Assembly (NCBI GenBank): GCA_033764075.1
Contig: JANRJH010000019.1
Span: 62,001 to 126,000, forward strand
Origin: M3007 sp033764075
GTDB taxonomy: Bacteria; Bacteroidota; Bacteroidia; Chitinophagales; Saprospiraceae
DNA length: 64,000 bases
Reading direction: 5' to 3'
Part shown: piece after piece, positions 44,320 through 53,105 of the stretch
Numbering within the stretch: position 1 is the first letter of the stretch
Layout: every line of letters starts with the position of its first letter
The notes under the pieces: model-generated
Seen by the model: the letters and a program-made list of their open reading frames with translations, nothing else
What the model was told of the DNA's origin: nothing
Database searches by the model: none
Translations under genes and position numbers: made by a program

Positions 44320-45810
44320 CTACTCCACCACCGTCACCTTAAGCATATTCGTCCGGTGTCGCCGCTGCAGGGGCATGGATCCGGTATTGACCACCAGGTC
44401 ACCGGTTTGGATAACGCCCGAGTTTTTCAGAATCTCGATGCAATCGTCGATGGTTTCGTCGGTGGTGGTGAACTTGTCGTAGTAAAAGCACTCCACGCCC
44501 CAGAGCAGGTTCATGGTATTGAGGTTGTGCAGGCGGTCGCTAAAGACGTAGATGCGCGATTTGGGCCGGTAGCTGCTGACCTTATAAGCGGTGTATCCGG
44601 AGGTGGTGGTACCCACGATGGCTTTGGCTTCCACCTCTTCGGCAACCCGGCAGGCGTTGAACACGACCACATCGGACAGGAAGGTGCGCGCCTTGGGCAC
44701 CGGTACGGGCCTGCGCACCTGGATTTGCGGCCAGTAGTGTTTCTCGGCTTCTTCGATGATGCGGGTCATGGCTTGCACGACCAGCACCGGGTGTTTGCCC
44801 ACCGAGGTCTCGCCACTGAGCATCACGGCATCGGCGCCGTCGAGTACCGCATTGGCCACGTCGGTCACTTCGGCGCGGGTAGGGGAGGGGTTGGTGATCA
44901 TGCTGTCCATCATCTGGGTAGCGACAATCACCGGGCGCGCATACTGGAGGCAGAGTTGGATGATTTCCTTTTGCACGATCGGCAGGCGCTCGATGGGCAT
45001 CTCCACTCCCAGGTCGCCGCGGGCCACCATCACACCGTTGGTAACCTTCACGATTTCCCGCATGTTGCGGATCGCTTCCGGCTTCTCAATCTTGGCGATG
45101 ATGCGCGCCGGGTGCTTGGCCTCGTCAATGTAGTGGCGCAGTTCGTTGATGTCTTCGGCGCGGCGGACGAACGACAGGGCAATCCAGTTCACGGGCTGGG
45201 TCAGGATGAACGCCAGGTCCGCCAGGTCTTTTTCGGTCAGGCAGGGCAGCTTGACGTTCGTATCGGGCAGGTTTACGCCCTTGTTGCTGCTCAGCACACC
45301 GCCGTAGAGGCACTTCAGCTTAACGGTATCCCGCTTGTTGGTGTCCAGCACCTCAAATACCAGCTTGCCGTCGTCCATGAGGATGCGCTCGCCCACTTCG
45401 CAGTCCTCGGCAAAAGACTCGTAGGACATGTAAATCTTATCCATGGTACCCACAACCTGTTCATTGACGAGGGTGATCACGTCGCCGGGGTTGAGGGGCA
45501 GTGCGTTGTCTTTGATCTTCCCGACCCGCAGTTTGGGGCCCTGGAGATCGGCCAGTATGCTGATGTGTGTGTTGAGTTGGTGGTTGATCCTGCCGATGTG
45601 TTGGATCACCTGGAGGTGGTCTTCGTGGGTTCCGTGGCTGAAATTGAGCCGGAATACGTCCACCCCGGCCTCCACCAGGGCTAGCAGGTTGTCATAGGAG
45701 TTGCAGGCAGGGCCGACGGTAGCGACGATTTTGGTGTTTTGCATGGGGAGCCCCTGGGTCGAGACCGGCCGGTTGATGGCCATCAGGGTAGATGCTTCTG
45801 CGGGTGTCAT
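44320..45810 (-). CDS. pyk: Pyruvate kinase
   Basis: 496 residues from the ATG at 45810. It transfers phosphate from phosphoenolpyruvate to ADP. Hallmarks are MQNTKIVATVGPAC near residue 22, FRLNFSHGTHEDH, ADLQGPKLRVG, the catalytic strand IIAKIEKPEAIRN with Lys, MVARGDLGVEMP and VMLSGETSVGKHPV. An extra leader of about 20 residues precedes the usual start. A promoter box at 45853-45860 lies downstream of an even earlier ATG (45876), which rules that one out. Confidence 0.97.
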   Translation of the reverse strand: MTPAEASTLMAINRPVSTQGLPMQNTKIVATVGPACNSYDNLLALVEAGVDVFRLNFSHGTHEDHLQVIQHIGRINHQLNTHISILADLQGPKLRVGKIKDNALPLNPGDVITLVNEQVVGTMDKIYMSYESFAEDCEVGERILMDDGKLVFEVLDTNKRDTVKLKCLYGGVLSSNKGVNLPDTNVKLPCLTEKDLADLAFILTQPVNWIALSFVRRAEDINELRHYIDEAKHPARIIAKIEKPEAIRNMREIVKVTNGVMVARGDLGVEMPIERLPIVQKEIIQLCLQYARPVIVATQMMDSMITNPSPTRAEVTDVANAVLDGADAVMLSGETSVGKHPVLVVQAMTRIIEEAEKHYWPQIQVRRPVPVPKARTFLSDVVVFNACRVAEEVEAKAIVGTTTSGYTAYKVSSYRPKSRIYVFSDRLHNLNTMNLLWGVECFYYDKFTTTDETIDDCIEILKNSGVIQTGDLVVNTGSMPLQRRHRTNMLKVTVVE

Positions 45811-45852
45811 GTAGGCAGCTTTCGTGTATGATTTACAATAAGTAAACAGGTA

Positions 45853-45883
45853 CAAATGTACGAAGAATGGTTGCAATGCGCAA
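45853..45883 (-). promoter_or_regulatory. Promoter of pyk
   Basis: TACATTTG at 45860-45853 on minus is preceded by TTG at 45883-45881, spacing 20, close to the Bacteroidota optimum. The pyk ATG lies about 42 bases downstream of the box. Confidence 0.65.
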
Positions 45884-46016
45884 TATTTGTCGGATTAAAT
45901 AAAGGATAAGATTTGCGGGGCAGGAATAATTCCGCGCAAAAAATTTTTTTTTCCCCCAAATCACCGTTCCTTTGCACTTCGAAAAATTCATTTTTTCACT
46001 TAAAGTTTAGCAAAAC

Positions 46017-46256
46017 ATGGCAACTGTAGCCGATCGCGTTAAAAAAATTATTGTCGAAAAGCTGGGAGTGGACGAGACCGATGTAAAGCCCGAGGCCAAT
46101 TTTATTCAGGATCTCGGCGCCGATTCGCTCGATACGGTGGAGCTGATCATGGAATTCGAAAAGGAATTCGATGTTTCCATCCCGGATGAGCAGGCCGAAA
46201 AAATCACGACAGTGGGCCAGGCCATTGATTACCTGGACGCACAGATCAACGGATAA
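46017..46256 (+). CDS. acpP: Acyl carrier protein
   Basis: 79 residues, strongly acidic. The phosphopantetheine attachment serine is in DLGADSLDTVELIME. It carries acyl chains in fatty-acid synthesis. fabF and rnc follow downstream, the common acpP-fabF-rnc order. A TTCCTTTG box about 45 bases upstream is a weak match to the promoter consensus. Confidence 0.98.
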   Translation: MATVADRVKKIIVEKLGVDETDVKPEANFIQDLGADSLDTVELIMEFEKEFDVSIPDEQAEKITTVGQAIDYLDAQING

Positions 46257-46298
46257 GATTTGTCAACACCTAAGCCCGTTTGTTCCGACAAACCTTTT

Positions 46299-46343
46299 CA
46301 TGAGTCATTCTTCATAACCGAAGGATGACTCATGCTGTTTTTA
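46299..46343 (+). terminator. Intrinsic terminator after acpP
   Basis: CATGAGTCAT at 46299-46308 pairs exactly with ATGACTCATG at 46325-46334; the stem continues inward with CTTC/GAAG across one T-G pair, leaving a six-base loop. A run of five T follows. Most acpP transcripts probably end here, which would give acpP higher mRNA levels than fabF. Confidence 0.8.
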
Positions 46344-46383
46344 TTCGGCAAGGTGGTTTCTGAAAAACAAATTTTGAATTGCG

Positions 46384-46391
46384 TACATTTG
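46384..46391 (+). promoter_or_regulatory. -7 box for fabF
   Basis: TACATTTG matches TAnnTTTG and lies after the acpP terminator, about 60 bases before the fabF ATG. fabF-rnc therefore has its own promoter. Confidence 0.6.
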
Positions 46392-46452
46392 CAGACCCTA
46401 TGCCGTCCGACGTTCGGCGGCAGGCAAACCAGTCAGTCTTAGCAAACATCGT

Positions 46453-47694
46453 ATGAAAAGAGTTGTAGTGACCGGGCTAGGTGTCATGTCGCCTATTGGA
46501 AACGACATCCCTTCCTATCTTGACGCACTCCGGAACGGCAAAAGTGGCGCCGCACCCATCACCTTGTTCGACGCTTCCCAGTTCAAAACGCAGTTTGCCT
46601 GCGAATTGAAGGGGTTCGTGGCCGAAGACTACATGGACAAACGGGAGGCTCGCCGGATTGACCGTTTCACCCAAATGGCCATGGTTGCCGTGGAACAAGC
46701 GATCCGGGATGCCGGTTTCGACCTGGAATCGCTCGACAAAGACCGCATCGGCGTCATCTGGGCCTCCGGCATCGGTGGGCTCAACACACTGGAAAAGGAG
46801 ATCGAAGAACACATTCAGGGCAACGGGTCGCCCAAACACAACCCTTTCCTGATCCCCAAGATGATCTCCGACATCGCTGCGGGCCAGATATCCATCCAGT
46901 ACGGATTCCGGGGCATCAATTACTGCACCGTCTCGGCATGCGCCTCCTCCTCCCACGCCCTGATGAATGCGTTCGACTACATCCGTCTGGGCAAAGCCGA
47001 CGCTATTGTGTGCGGCGGGTCGGAAGCGGCCATTACCAAAACCGGCGTGGGCGGCTTCAACTCCATGAAGGCCCTGAGCGAACGCAATGACGACCCGGCC
47101 ACCGCCTCGCGCCCCTTCGATAAGGATCGCGATGGATTTGTGCTGGGCGAAGGCGCCGGCGCCCTCATCCTCGAAGAGTATGAGCACGCCCGCAAAAGAG
47201 GCGCCATCGTGCTCGCCGAAATCGTCGGCGCCGCCGCCACCGCCGACGCGTACCACATCACCGCTCCCCACCCGGAAGGGTTGGGGGTCATCAACGTGAT
47301 GCGCCTCGCCCTTCAGGAAGCCGGAATGAACCCCGAAGACATCGACTACATCAACGTCCACGGCACCTCTACCCCCCTGGGCGACGTGGCCGAGCTGAAA
47401 GCCATTCAACAGGTTTTCGGTGATCAGGCCTACCGCCTCAACATTTCCTCTACCAAAAGCATGACCGGCCACCTACTCGGAGCGGCCGGCGCCGTGGAAG
47501 CCCTGGCCTCCATCCTGGCCATGCAGCACAGCTTCATTCCACCTACCATCAATCACTTTACGGACGATCCAGAGATCGACCCCAGGCTCAACCTCACGTT
47601 CAACACCGCCCAGGAGCGCACCGTCCGGGCCGTGTTGAGCAACACGTTCGGGTTCGGCGGTCACAATGCCTCGGTCATCCTCCGGAAAATGTGA
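46453..47694 (+). CDS. fabF: Beta-ketoacyl-ACP synthase II
   Basis: 413 residues, usual size. It condenses malonyl-ACP with acyl-ACP in chain elongation. The catalytic Cys163 is in SACASSSHAL; His303 is in NVHGTSTPLGD; Lys335 and His340 are in STKSMTGHLLGAAGA. The C-terminal NTFGFGGHNAS motif is present. It is followed by rnc after 29 bases. Confidence 0.98.
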   Translation: MKRVVVTGLGVMSPIGNDIPSYLDALRNGKSGAAPITLFDASQFKTQFACELKGFVAEDYMDKREARRIDRFTQMAMVAVEQAIRDAGFDLESLDKDRIGVIWASGIGGLNTLEKEIEEHIQGNGSPKHNPFLIPKMISDIAAGQISIQYGFRGINYCTVSACASSSHALMNAFDYIRLGKADAIVCGGSEAAITKTGVGGFNSMKALSERNDDPATASRPFDKDRDGFVLGEGAGALILEEYEHARKRGAIVLAEIVGAAATADAYHITAPHPEGLGVINVMRLALQEAGMNPEDIDYINVHGTSTPLGDVAELKAIQQVFGDQAYRLNISSTKSMTGHLLGAAGAVEALASILAMQHSFIPPTINHFTDDPEIDPRLNLTFNTAQERTVRAVLSNTFGFGGHNASVILRKM

Positions 47695-47723
47695 CCATAT
47701 ACGTACCAAACCGCTGACACTCC

Positions 47724-48506
47724 GTGCGCCTCGTCCGAAGATTTTACAATTATTTCTTTCACCCGGACAAAGAACTGGCGCGCCGCCTGCGATCCCTCCT
47801 GGGGTTCACTCCGGCGTACCTCTCCCTTTTCCGCCTCGCTTTTTTTCATAAAAGCACCGTTAGTGCCGGCGATTATGCCCTCGCCAACAACGAACGCCTC
47901 GAATTTCTCGGCGATGCCGTGCTCAGCACCATCGTCGCAGAATACCTGTTCAAAAAATACCCCGGCAGCGACGAAGGGTTTCTCACCAAAATGCGCTCCA
48001 AAATCGTCAAAAGACATTCATTGGACGACATCGCCGACCGCATGGGGCTCGACCTCATCCTCGGCGAATACAACCAGACGCGCATCTCCAAATCCATGCT
48101 CGGCAACTGCCTGGAAGCCCTCGTCGGCGCCATCTACATCGAGCTGGGGTACAACAGAACCAAACAGTACGTCATTCAGCGCATCCTGCGCCGTTACCTG
48201 AACATTCACGAACTGGAACATTTTGACGACAATTACAAAAGCCAGCTCCTCGAATGGTGCCAGAAAAGCGGCTACTCAGTCGATTATAAAGTGCTCGCCA
48301 AATACAAAAGCGACAAACGCGATAAATTCAAAGTGGCGGTTTATGTCGACGGCAAAAAACTGGGCGTAGCCGACGACTACAACAAGAAAAGCGCCGAGCA
48401 ACTGGCCAGTGAACGCGCCATGACCGCACTCGGTATCGCGGGCGGCAAACCCGGTGTGGCTACCTTGCCCGTGGCGATGCCCGACGACCAGGAGGAGGTA
48501 TCCTGA
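47724..48506 (+). CDS. rnc: Ribonuclease III
   Basis: 260 residues, starting at a GTG. The endonuclease signature NERLEFLGDAVLS lies at about 56-68, with further acidic residues in LGNCLEALVGAIYIELG. A double-stranded RNA-binding domain follows (about 180-245; KSQLLEWCQKSG and KKSAEQLASERAM). It processes rRNA and other double-stranded RNAs. It belongs to the fabF transcript, and the SWIM protein gene follows 36 bases later. Confidence 0.96.
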   Translation: MRLVRRFYNYFFHPDKELARRLRSLLGFTPAYLSLFRLAFFHKSTVSAGDYALANNERLEFLGDAVLSTIVAEYLFKKYPGSDEGFLTKMRSKIVKRHSLDDIADRMGLDLILGEYNQTRISKSMLGNCLEALVGAIYIELGYNRTKQYVIQRILRRYLNIHELEHFDDNYKSQLLEWCQKSGYSVDYKVLAKYKSDKRDKFKVAVYVDGKKLGVADDYNKKSAEQLASERAMTALGIAGGKPGVATLPVAMPDDQEEVS

Positions 48507-48542
48507 TCGCTTGCCCGCATCCGGGAACCACTACGCTTTATC

Positions 48543-49811
48543 ATGCCTTCACAGCGCAGTATCCAGGCCCTCGCCGCTTCAGGCTTCCTCCGGGAGCCCA
48601 AACGCTGTGACGCCTGGCGCTGGGCAACCCTGGTCACCGGCGCCGGGGTCTCTTGCCAAATGGTCATCAACACCCGCACAGGCAGCGCCGGTTGCTCCTG
48701 TACCCTCCGTGCCCGCCCCTGCTATCACCTGCTGGCCCTCCAGGCCTGGCTCGACGCGGCAGGCGACGATGGCTTCGAGCCCGCCGACGCGCCACCCGGC
48801 CCGGAGGCCGCGCTCCTGTCGGTTCGCCGCTTGCCGGCCTCCGAACAGCAGTCCAGGCATGCCGGCGCCGCACGCCGTTATCGGGACAGGCTCGAACGTG
48901 CCGGCCTTGGCCTCGATGATTTGCGCGTGTGGATGACCGACTTGTCGAGGCGCGGACTGGCGGCCGCCGGCGCCGAAAGTCCCGACCTGTTTGGCCTCAT
49001 GGCCCGGCGTATGGCCGACGCCTCCCTGCCCGGGCTCTCCCGTCGCTTCCGGCGCATCGCTGCCCTGCCCGGACAGACACCCGACTGGCCGGAAACAGCG
49101 CTCGATGAGCTGGCAGGCATGTGGCTCGCCCTCCAGGCATTTGGTCGCCGCGACGTCCTCGACGAAGCGCTGCTCGATGACCTGGAGCAGTTTCTCGGTA
49201 TGCACACCCCAAAAGAAAAAGTGCTCGCCGACGGCCCGCGCCTGCGCGATACCTGGGCTGTTCTGGGCTGCCGCGAAGAAAAACTGGAGGGCAGCCTGGG
49301 CGTCCGCCGAACCTGGCTGCAGGGGGAAACCGGCGGACAATGCGCCCTGCTGCTCGATTATGCGTTCGCCGGGCCATTCCCGCCCGGATTCCCCACCGGT
49401 GCGCGCCTGAGCGGCGAGCTGGCCTTTTATCCCTCGGCATTCCTGCAGCGGGCGGTTCCGGTTGACGGGTTGAGGCCCTTGCCGGAAGGTCTGCACGCCC
49501 TGCCGGCCGGTATGTCGGTCGCCCGCGCCCGGCGCGCCTACGCGCAGGCCCTGGGGCGGCAACCCTGGCTGGAGTATTTTCCGGTAATGCTGCACGTCGC
49601 AACACCCGTGCAACGATCCGATGGCCGGCATGCATACGATCCGGAAGGACAAAGCCTGCCCCTGGCGGCGCCTGCCCAAAAGCTGGAGCGGCTGCATGCG
49701 CTCGGCGCGGGGTTGCCGGTCGATTTGTTTGGAGAGTGGGACGGGCGCGCGCTGGTCCCGCTTACGGCATCCACGGCAGGGAAGGTGGTGGATCTGGAAG
49801 CGCCCGAATAA
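48543..49811 (+). CDS. SWIM zinc-finger protein, otherwise unknown
   Basis: 422 residues, very GC-rich and Ala/Arg/Leu-rich. A SWIM-type zinc site CSCTLRARPCYHL lies at about 51-63 (CxC...CxH), typical of an N-terminal nucleic-acid or protein-binding module. The rest is helical with no recognised catalytic motif; a beta-rich segment (about 245-345) includes LLLDYAFAGPFPPGFP. SWIM proteins often occur beside MoxR/VWA or Swi2/Snf2 genes, none of which is here. It follows rnc on the same strand. Confidence 0.7.
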   Translation: MPSQRSIQALAASGFLREPKRCDAWRWATLVTGAGVSCQMVINTRTGSAGCSCTLRARPCYHLLALQAWLDAAGDDGFEPADAPPGPEAALLSVRRLPASEQQSRHAGAARRYRDRLERAGLGLDDLRVWMTDLSRRGLAAAGAESPDLFGLMARRMADASLPGLSRRFRRIAALPGQTPDWPETALDELAGMWLALQAFGRRDVLDEALLDDLEQFLGMHTPKEKVLADGPRLRDTWAVLGCREEKLEGSLGVRRTWLQGETGGQCALLLDYAFAGPFPPGFPTGARLSGELAFYPSAFLQRAVPVDGLRPLPEGLHALPAGMSVARARRAYAQALGRQPWLEYFPVMLHVATPVQRSDGRHAYDPEGQSLPLAAPAQKLERLHALGAGLPVDLFGEWDGRALVPLTASTAGKVVDLEAPE

Positions 49812-49815
49812 GCTC

Positions 49816-50175
49816 TTAGTGCCCGTTTTTGACCAGCCGGTTGTTCTCATCCGGAAAAATGGCAACGGGCTTGAAGGTTTTGGCTTCCTCCGGCGTCAGC
49901 AGGGCGTAGGAAATGAGAATCACGATGTCACCCACCTGCACGCGCCGGGCCGCCGCCCCGTTCAGGCAGATGACACCGCTGCCCCGTTCGCCGCGAATGG
50001 CGTATGTCTCCAGACGCTCGCCGTTGTTGTTGTTCACGATCTGCAACTTTTCCCCCTCGATGATGTTGGCCGCCTCCATCAGTTCCTCGTCAATGGTGAT
50101 GCTGCCAATATAGTTGAGATCCGCCTGCGTGACGCGCACACGGTGTATTTTGCTTTTGAAAACTTCGATCAACAT
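49816..50175 (-). CDS. panD: Aspartate 1-decarboxylase
   Basis: 119 residues from the ATG at 50175. It makes beta-alanine for pantothenate. The self-cleavage site is Gly24-Ser25 in NYIGSITIDEEL, producing the pyruvoyl group from Ser25. The remaining double-psi-barrel motifs (EKLQIVNNNNGERLETY, GVICLNGAAARRVQVGD) are intact. It converges with the SWIM gene with four bases between stops. Confidence 0.97.
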   Translation of the reverse strand: MLIEVFKSKIHRVRVTQADLNYIGSITIDEELMEAANIIEGEKLQIVNNNNGERLETYAIRGERGSGVICLNGAAARRVQVGDIVILISYALLTPEEAKTFKPVAIFPDENNRLVKNGH

Positions 50176-50225
50176 GAATGCAGGTTGTTGGTACTTTCTT
50201 AAACAGCCGAAAGGGTCACGGAGTT

Positions 50226-50233
50226 GCAAAGGT
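50226..50233 (-). promoter_or_regulatory. -7 box for panD
   Basis: TACCTTTG on the minus strand matches TAnnTTTG and lies about 50 bases before the panD ATG, between panD and the ruvA stop. Confidence 0.55.
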
Positions 50234-50274
50234 AGGCTGCTGCCTGCATACCCCGAAACAAAGGCGCACAAAAG

Positions 50275-50871
50275 TCAAGTTGCCAATGCTTTGAGTGCGC
50301 GCTTGATGAGTTCCTCCACCCGAACGAGCCCGGGCTCTTCCTGCAAAATGGCGTTGAGCGCTTTTTGCACCGCCAGGCGGTTGAAACCCAGGGCCAGTAG
50401 GGCCGACAGGGCCTCCTCGCGCACGGTGTTGTCGGCCATGGGCAGCAACACGGGCGCGTCGCCGCCGGCGTCGCGACTCAGCTTGTCTTTGAGGTCCAGA
50501 ATGATCTGCTTGGCCGTTTTGGCGCCAATGCCCTTTACCCGCTGCAGCAGGTGCGCATGCTCGCCGATGACGGCCGCCCGGATTTCATCCACGCTCATCG
50601 AACTCAGCAACAACTGGGCGGTGGTGGCACCCACGCCGGTGACGCCCAGCAGGGCTAAAAACAGGTTGCGCTCCGCCTGGGTACCGAAGCCAAAAAGGGT
50701 GTGCGCGTCCTCGCGCACCAGCAGGTGGGTGTACAAGGTGGCCTTGTCTTTTCCTTCCAGGGCCGTGTAGGTACTCAGCGGAATATTGACGTGATAACCC
50801 ACTCCGCTCACCTCCAGCACCACAAAAGCCGGGGAGCGAAAGGTGATCTCGCCTTTCAGATATGCGTACAT
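50275..50871 (-). CDS. ruvA: Holliday junction DNA helicase subunit RuvA
   Basis: 198 residues. It tetramerises on Holliday junctions and loads RuvB. The N-terminal OB fold begins MYAYLKGEITFRSPAFVVLE (key YLKGEI); the acidic pin and the two helix-hairpin-helix motifs follow (LLGVTGVGATTAQLLL, VKGIGAKTAKQIILDLKDKL, key GVGxxxA and GIGxKTA). The C-terminal RuvB-binding three-helix domain is present. TACTTTTG (50876-50883, minus) ends only four bases before the ATG, so the message may be nearly leaderless. Confidence 0.96.
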   Translation of the reverse strand: MYAYLKGEITFRSPAFVVLEVSGVGYHVNIPLSTYTALEGKDKATLYTHLLVREDAHTLFGFGTQAERNLFLALLGVTGVGATTAQLLLSSMSVDEIRAAVIGEHAHLLQRVKGIGAKTAKQIILDLKDKLSRDAGGDAPVLLPMADNTVREEALSALLALGFNRLAVQKALNAILQEEPGLVRVEELIKRALKALAT

Positions 50872-50995
50872 GGGGCAAAAGTACGCGGATTTTCAATCGT
50901 TCACAGGTGTTTATTCCGGTTCTAAATATGTTTGGCCCATCAACACTCCGCCGCGCTCATGCGTTATGGAATGCGTACCGCAACAGGGTTCGTCC

Positions 50996-52381
50996 ATGAG
51001 ACAACGACTGATTCTCCTCACCATCTGCCTGCTGGCCCTCACCGCCGCCGGCTTCGGCCCCGATCCGCTGCCGGCATGGGCCACCCACATTCCCCCAAGC
51101 CCCCAGCGGCCCGGTGACCCGGCCAGGGGCTACGACTACCTCGTCTACGGCGATTATGTGAGCTCGGGCGCCCCCCTCGGCGCTTTCCGCAAGCTGCTCG
51201 GCAAACGCACCGTCAACGACCTGGGGCGCACAGGCGACAGCAAGGGCATACCCTTTGGGTTCAACGTGGTGAACGCCGCCGAAGGCGCCAAAATGGTGGC
51301 CCCTACCTGCCTTACCTGCCACGCCGAAACCCTCATGGACACGCTGATTGTGGGGCTGGGCAGCACCACCGGCGACTTTACCGACAAACAAAAGGGCATA
51401 GGGCTGGTAAAAACAGCCCTGAACATGAAATACGGGAAAGATTCGCCCGAAATGGCGGCCTTCGCCCGCACAGTACGCGCCTACAACGCCCTCTCCGGCC
51501 GCATCCGCACCGAGACGCCGGGCGTCAACCCGGCCGACAAAATTTTTGCCGTGCTCTCCGCCTACCGGGACCCGCACGACCTGCACTGGCTCGAAAAACC
51601 CCAGTTCGACATTCCCAGGATGGCCGTACCCACCGATGTGCCGCCGTGGTGGAACGTGAAGAAAAAACACATGCTGTACTATAACGGTCTGGGTCGGGGC
51701 GATTTCGCCAGGCTGTCCATGGCTTCCGGCCTGCTCACCATGACCGACAGCACTGAGGCCCGTCGCATTGACGAGCGGTTTCCGGACGTGATCGCCTGGA
51801 TCAATACCTTGGAGCCGCCGAAATACCCTTTTCCCGTCGACCCGGCGCTGGCCGCCCAGGGCAAGGCCATTTTTGAAAAATCGTGCGCCAAATGCCACGG
51901 TACCTATGACGATCAGGAAACCTACCCCAACCTGGTAATCGACCTGGAAAAAGTGGGCACCGACCCCCTGCTCGCCCGGGTCTACCAGCAATATCCGGAG
52001 TACCATACCTGGTTCAACGCCGGGTGGTTTGCTGCCGACTCCACCGCCGTCTGGGCCCGCCTGCTGCCCACCAACGGCTACGTGGCGCCGCCCCTCGACG
52101 GCATCTGGGCCTCTGCGCCTTACCTGCACAACGCATCCGTGCCCACCGTCTGGGATCTGCTCGACAGCAAAAACCGCCCGGTGTACTGGGAACGCTCGTA
52201 CAACAACGCCGACTATGACCCGGAACGCCTGGGCTGGCGATATGCGCAGCACGACAAACGCAAAAACGAAAAAACCTACGACACAACCCTGCCCGGATAT
52301 GGCAATCAGGGGCATCCTTTCGGCGACAAACTCAACCACGAGGAGCGAAAAGCCGTAGTGGAGTACCTGAAAACGCTGTAG
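50996..52381 (+). CDS. Secreted diheme c-type cytochrome (RoxA-like)
   Basis: 461 residues from the ATG at 50996. A signal peptide (about 1-20) is followed by two heme c motifs, CLTCH at 105-109 and CAKCH at 297-301. Sequence features such as PPWWNVKKKHMLYYNGLGRGD and APYLHNASVPTVWDLL are typical of large di-heme cytochromes related to RoxA and MauG-type peroxidases. A role in electron transfer or oxidation of an extracellular substrate in the periplasm is likely; the substrate is unknown. It is divergent from ruvA. Confidence 0.85.
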   Translation: MRQRLILLTICLLALTAAGFGPDPLPAWATHIPPSPQRPGDPARGYDYLVYGDYVSSGAPLGAFRKLLGKRTVNDLGRTGDSKGIPFGFNVVNAAEGAKMVAPTCLTCHAETLMDTLIVGLGSTTGDFTDKQKGIGLVKTALNMKYGKDSPEMAAFARTVRAYNALSGRIRTETPGVNPADKIFAVLSAYRDPHDLHWLEKPQFDIPRMAVPTDVPPWWNVKKKHMLYYNGLGRGDFARLSMASGLLTMTDSTEARRIDERFPDVIAWINTLEPPKYPFPVDPALAAQGKAIFEKSCAKCHGTYDDQETYPNLVIDLEKVGTDPLLARVYQQYPEYHTWFNAGWFAADSTAVWARLLPTNGYVAPPLDGIWASAPYLHNASVPTVWDLLDSKNRPVYWERSYNNADYDPERLGWRYAQHDKRKNEKTYDTTLPGYGNQGHPFGDKLNHEERKAVVEYLKTL

Positions 52382-52391
52382 CCCCCCTCCC

Positions 52392-52955
52392 TCACAGTAG
52401 TCCCGGAATCACCGCCCTTACCCGCTTCCGGTAGTCCGCATACGCATCGCCAAACTGCCGGAGCAGTTTCTGTTCCTCCCAGTAAATACCGAAAGGCAGG
52501 TACACCAACAAAGCGAAAACCGCCGCCCAGAAGGTCTCGTACGGAAAACACAGGGCAACCCCCGGAAAAATGCACAAGGCGCCGCTGTACAACGGATGGC
52601 GCACCCAGGCGTTCAGACCCGTGGTTTGCAGTTCTGCATGACGGGCCGCCGGCGCGTCGTTAAGACCAAAAAACTCCCGAAAATCGTAGTTCCTGAACGC
52701 TGCCAGGGTGAGCCATACCCCCAACACAAGCAAACCCAGGCCCCAATACTGAGGGGAGAAAAGCTGTTCACCGGGGTGCCGGAAGGTGCTGAAAAGGATG
52801 GCGCCCAACCCCGCCGCCGCCACCACACTGTACCACAAACGGTAGCGCCGGTACACCGCAGGCAATTTTTGCTGCATAAAAGCCTTTACGCCGTCGGCAG
52901 CAAAAAGACTGTGAAAAGCGTAGTAGAGGAGCCAGTAGAGAATGGTTTGGATCAT
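52392..52955 (-). CDS. Isoprenylcysteine carboxyl methyltransferase-like membrane protein
   Basis: 187 residues from the ATG at 52955, with four or five hydrophobic segments. The ICMT/PEMT-type C-terminal region shows GLNAWVRHPLYSGALC (RHPxYxG), and EEQKLLRQFGDAYADYRKRV (EExxLxxxFGxxYxxY). Bacterial members are SAM-dependent methyltransferases of unknown targets, some linked to the NnrU family. It is convergent with the cytochrome gene, ten bases apart. Confidence 0.88.
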   Translation of the reverse strand: MIQTILYWLLYYAFHSLFAADGVKAFMQQKLPAVYRRYRLWYSVVAAAGLGAILFSTFRHPGEQLFSPQYWGLGLLVLGVWLTLAAFRNYDFREFFGLNDAPAARHAELQTTGLNAWVRHPLYSGALCIFPGVALCFPYETFWAAVFALLVYLPFGIYWEEQKLLRQFGDAYADYRKRVRAVIPGLL

Positions 52956-52970
52956 GTTTTTTTGTTTCTG

Positions 52971-53039
52971 CCCCCCGGATTTCATCCAGGCCGCCCCGGA
53001 TTTCATCCGGGGTTATTCATGTTTGACCGCTACGCGGTC
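52971..53039. repeat. Small hairpin cluster between the methyltransferase and malQ
   Basis: CCGGATTTCATCC occurs twice in a row (52975 and 52996 regions), the second within a CCCCGGA-TTTCA-TCCGGGG hairpin at 52994-53012. A further GACCGC-TAC-GCGGTC hairpin lies at 53025-53039. These occupy the 150-base gap upstream of the methyltransferase and downstream of malQ. Confidence 0.75.
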
Positions 53040-53084
53040 ATTCGGGGTTCAGGGGTTGGTCGGAAAGCCTAGCGCAGGGCTATT

Positions 53085-53105
53085 CCCCATTCCGCATTCC
53101 GCATT
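53085..53105. repeat. Three heptamers ending at the malQ stop codon
   Basis: CCCCATT, CCGCATT, CCGCATT run up to the first base of the malQ stop codon (53107-53105 on minus). They are the reverse complement of the heptamers abutting the fahA ATG. Confidence 0.65.

Noticed and set aside
45811..45876. Earlier pyk start
   Set aside because: It lies upstream of a good promoter (TTG-20-TACATTTG), so it would not be on the transcript.
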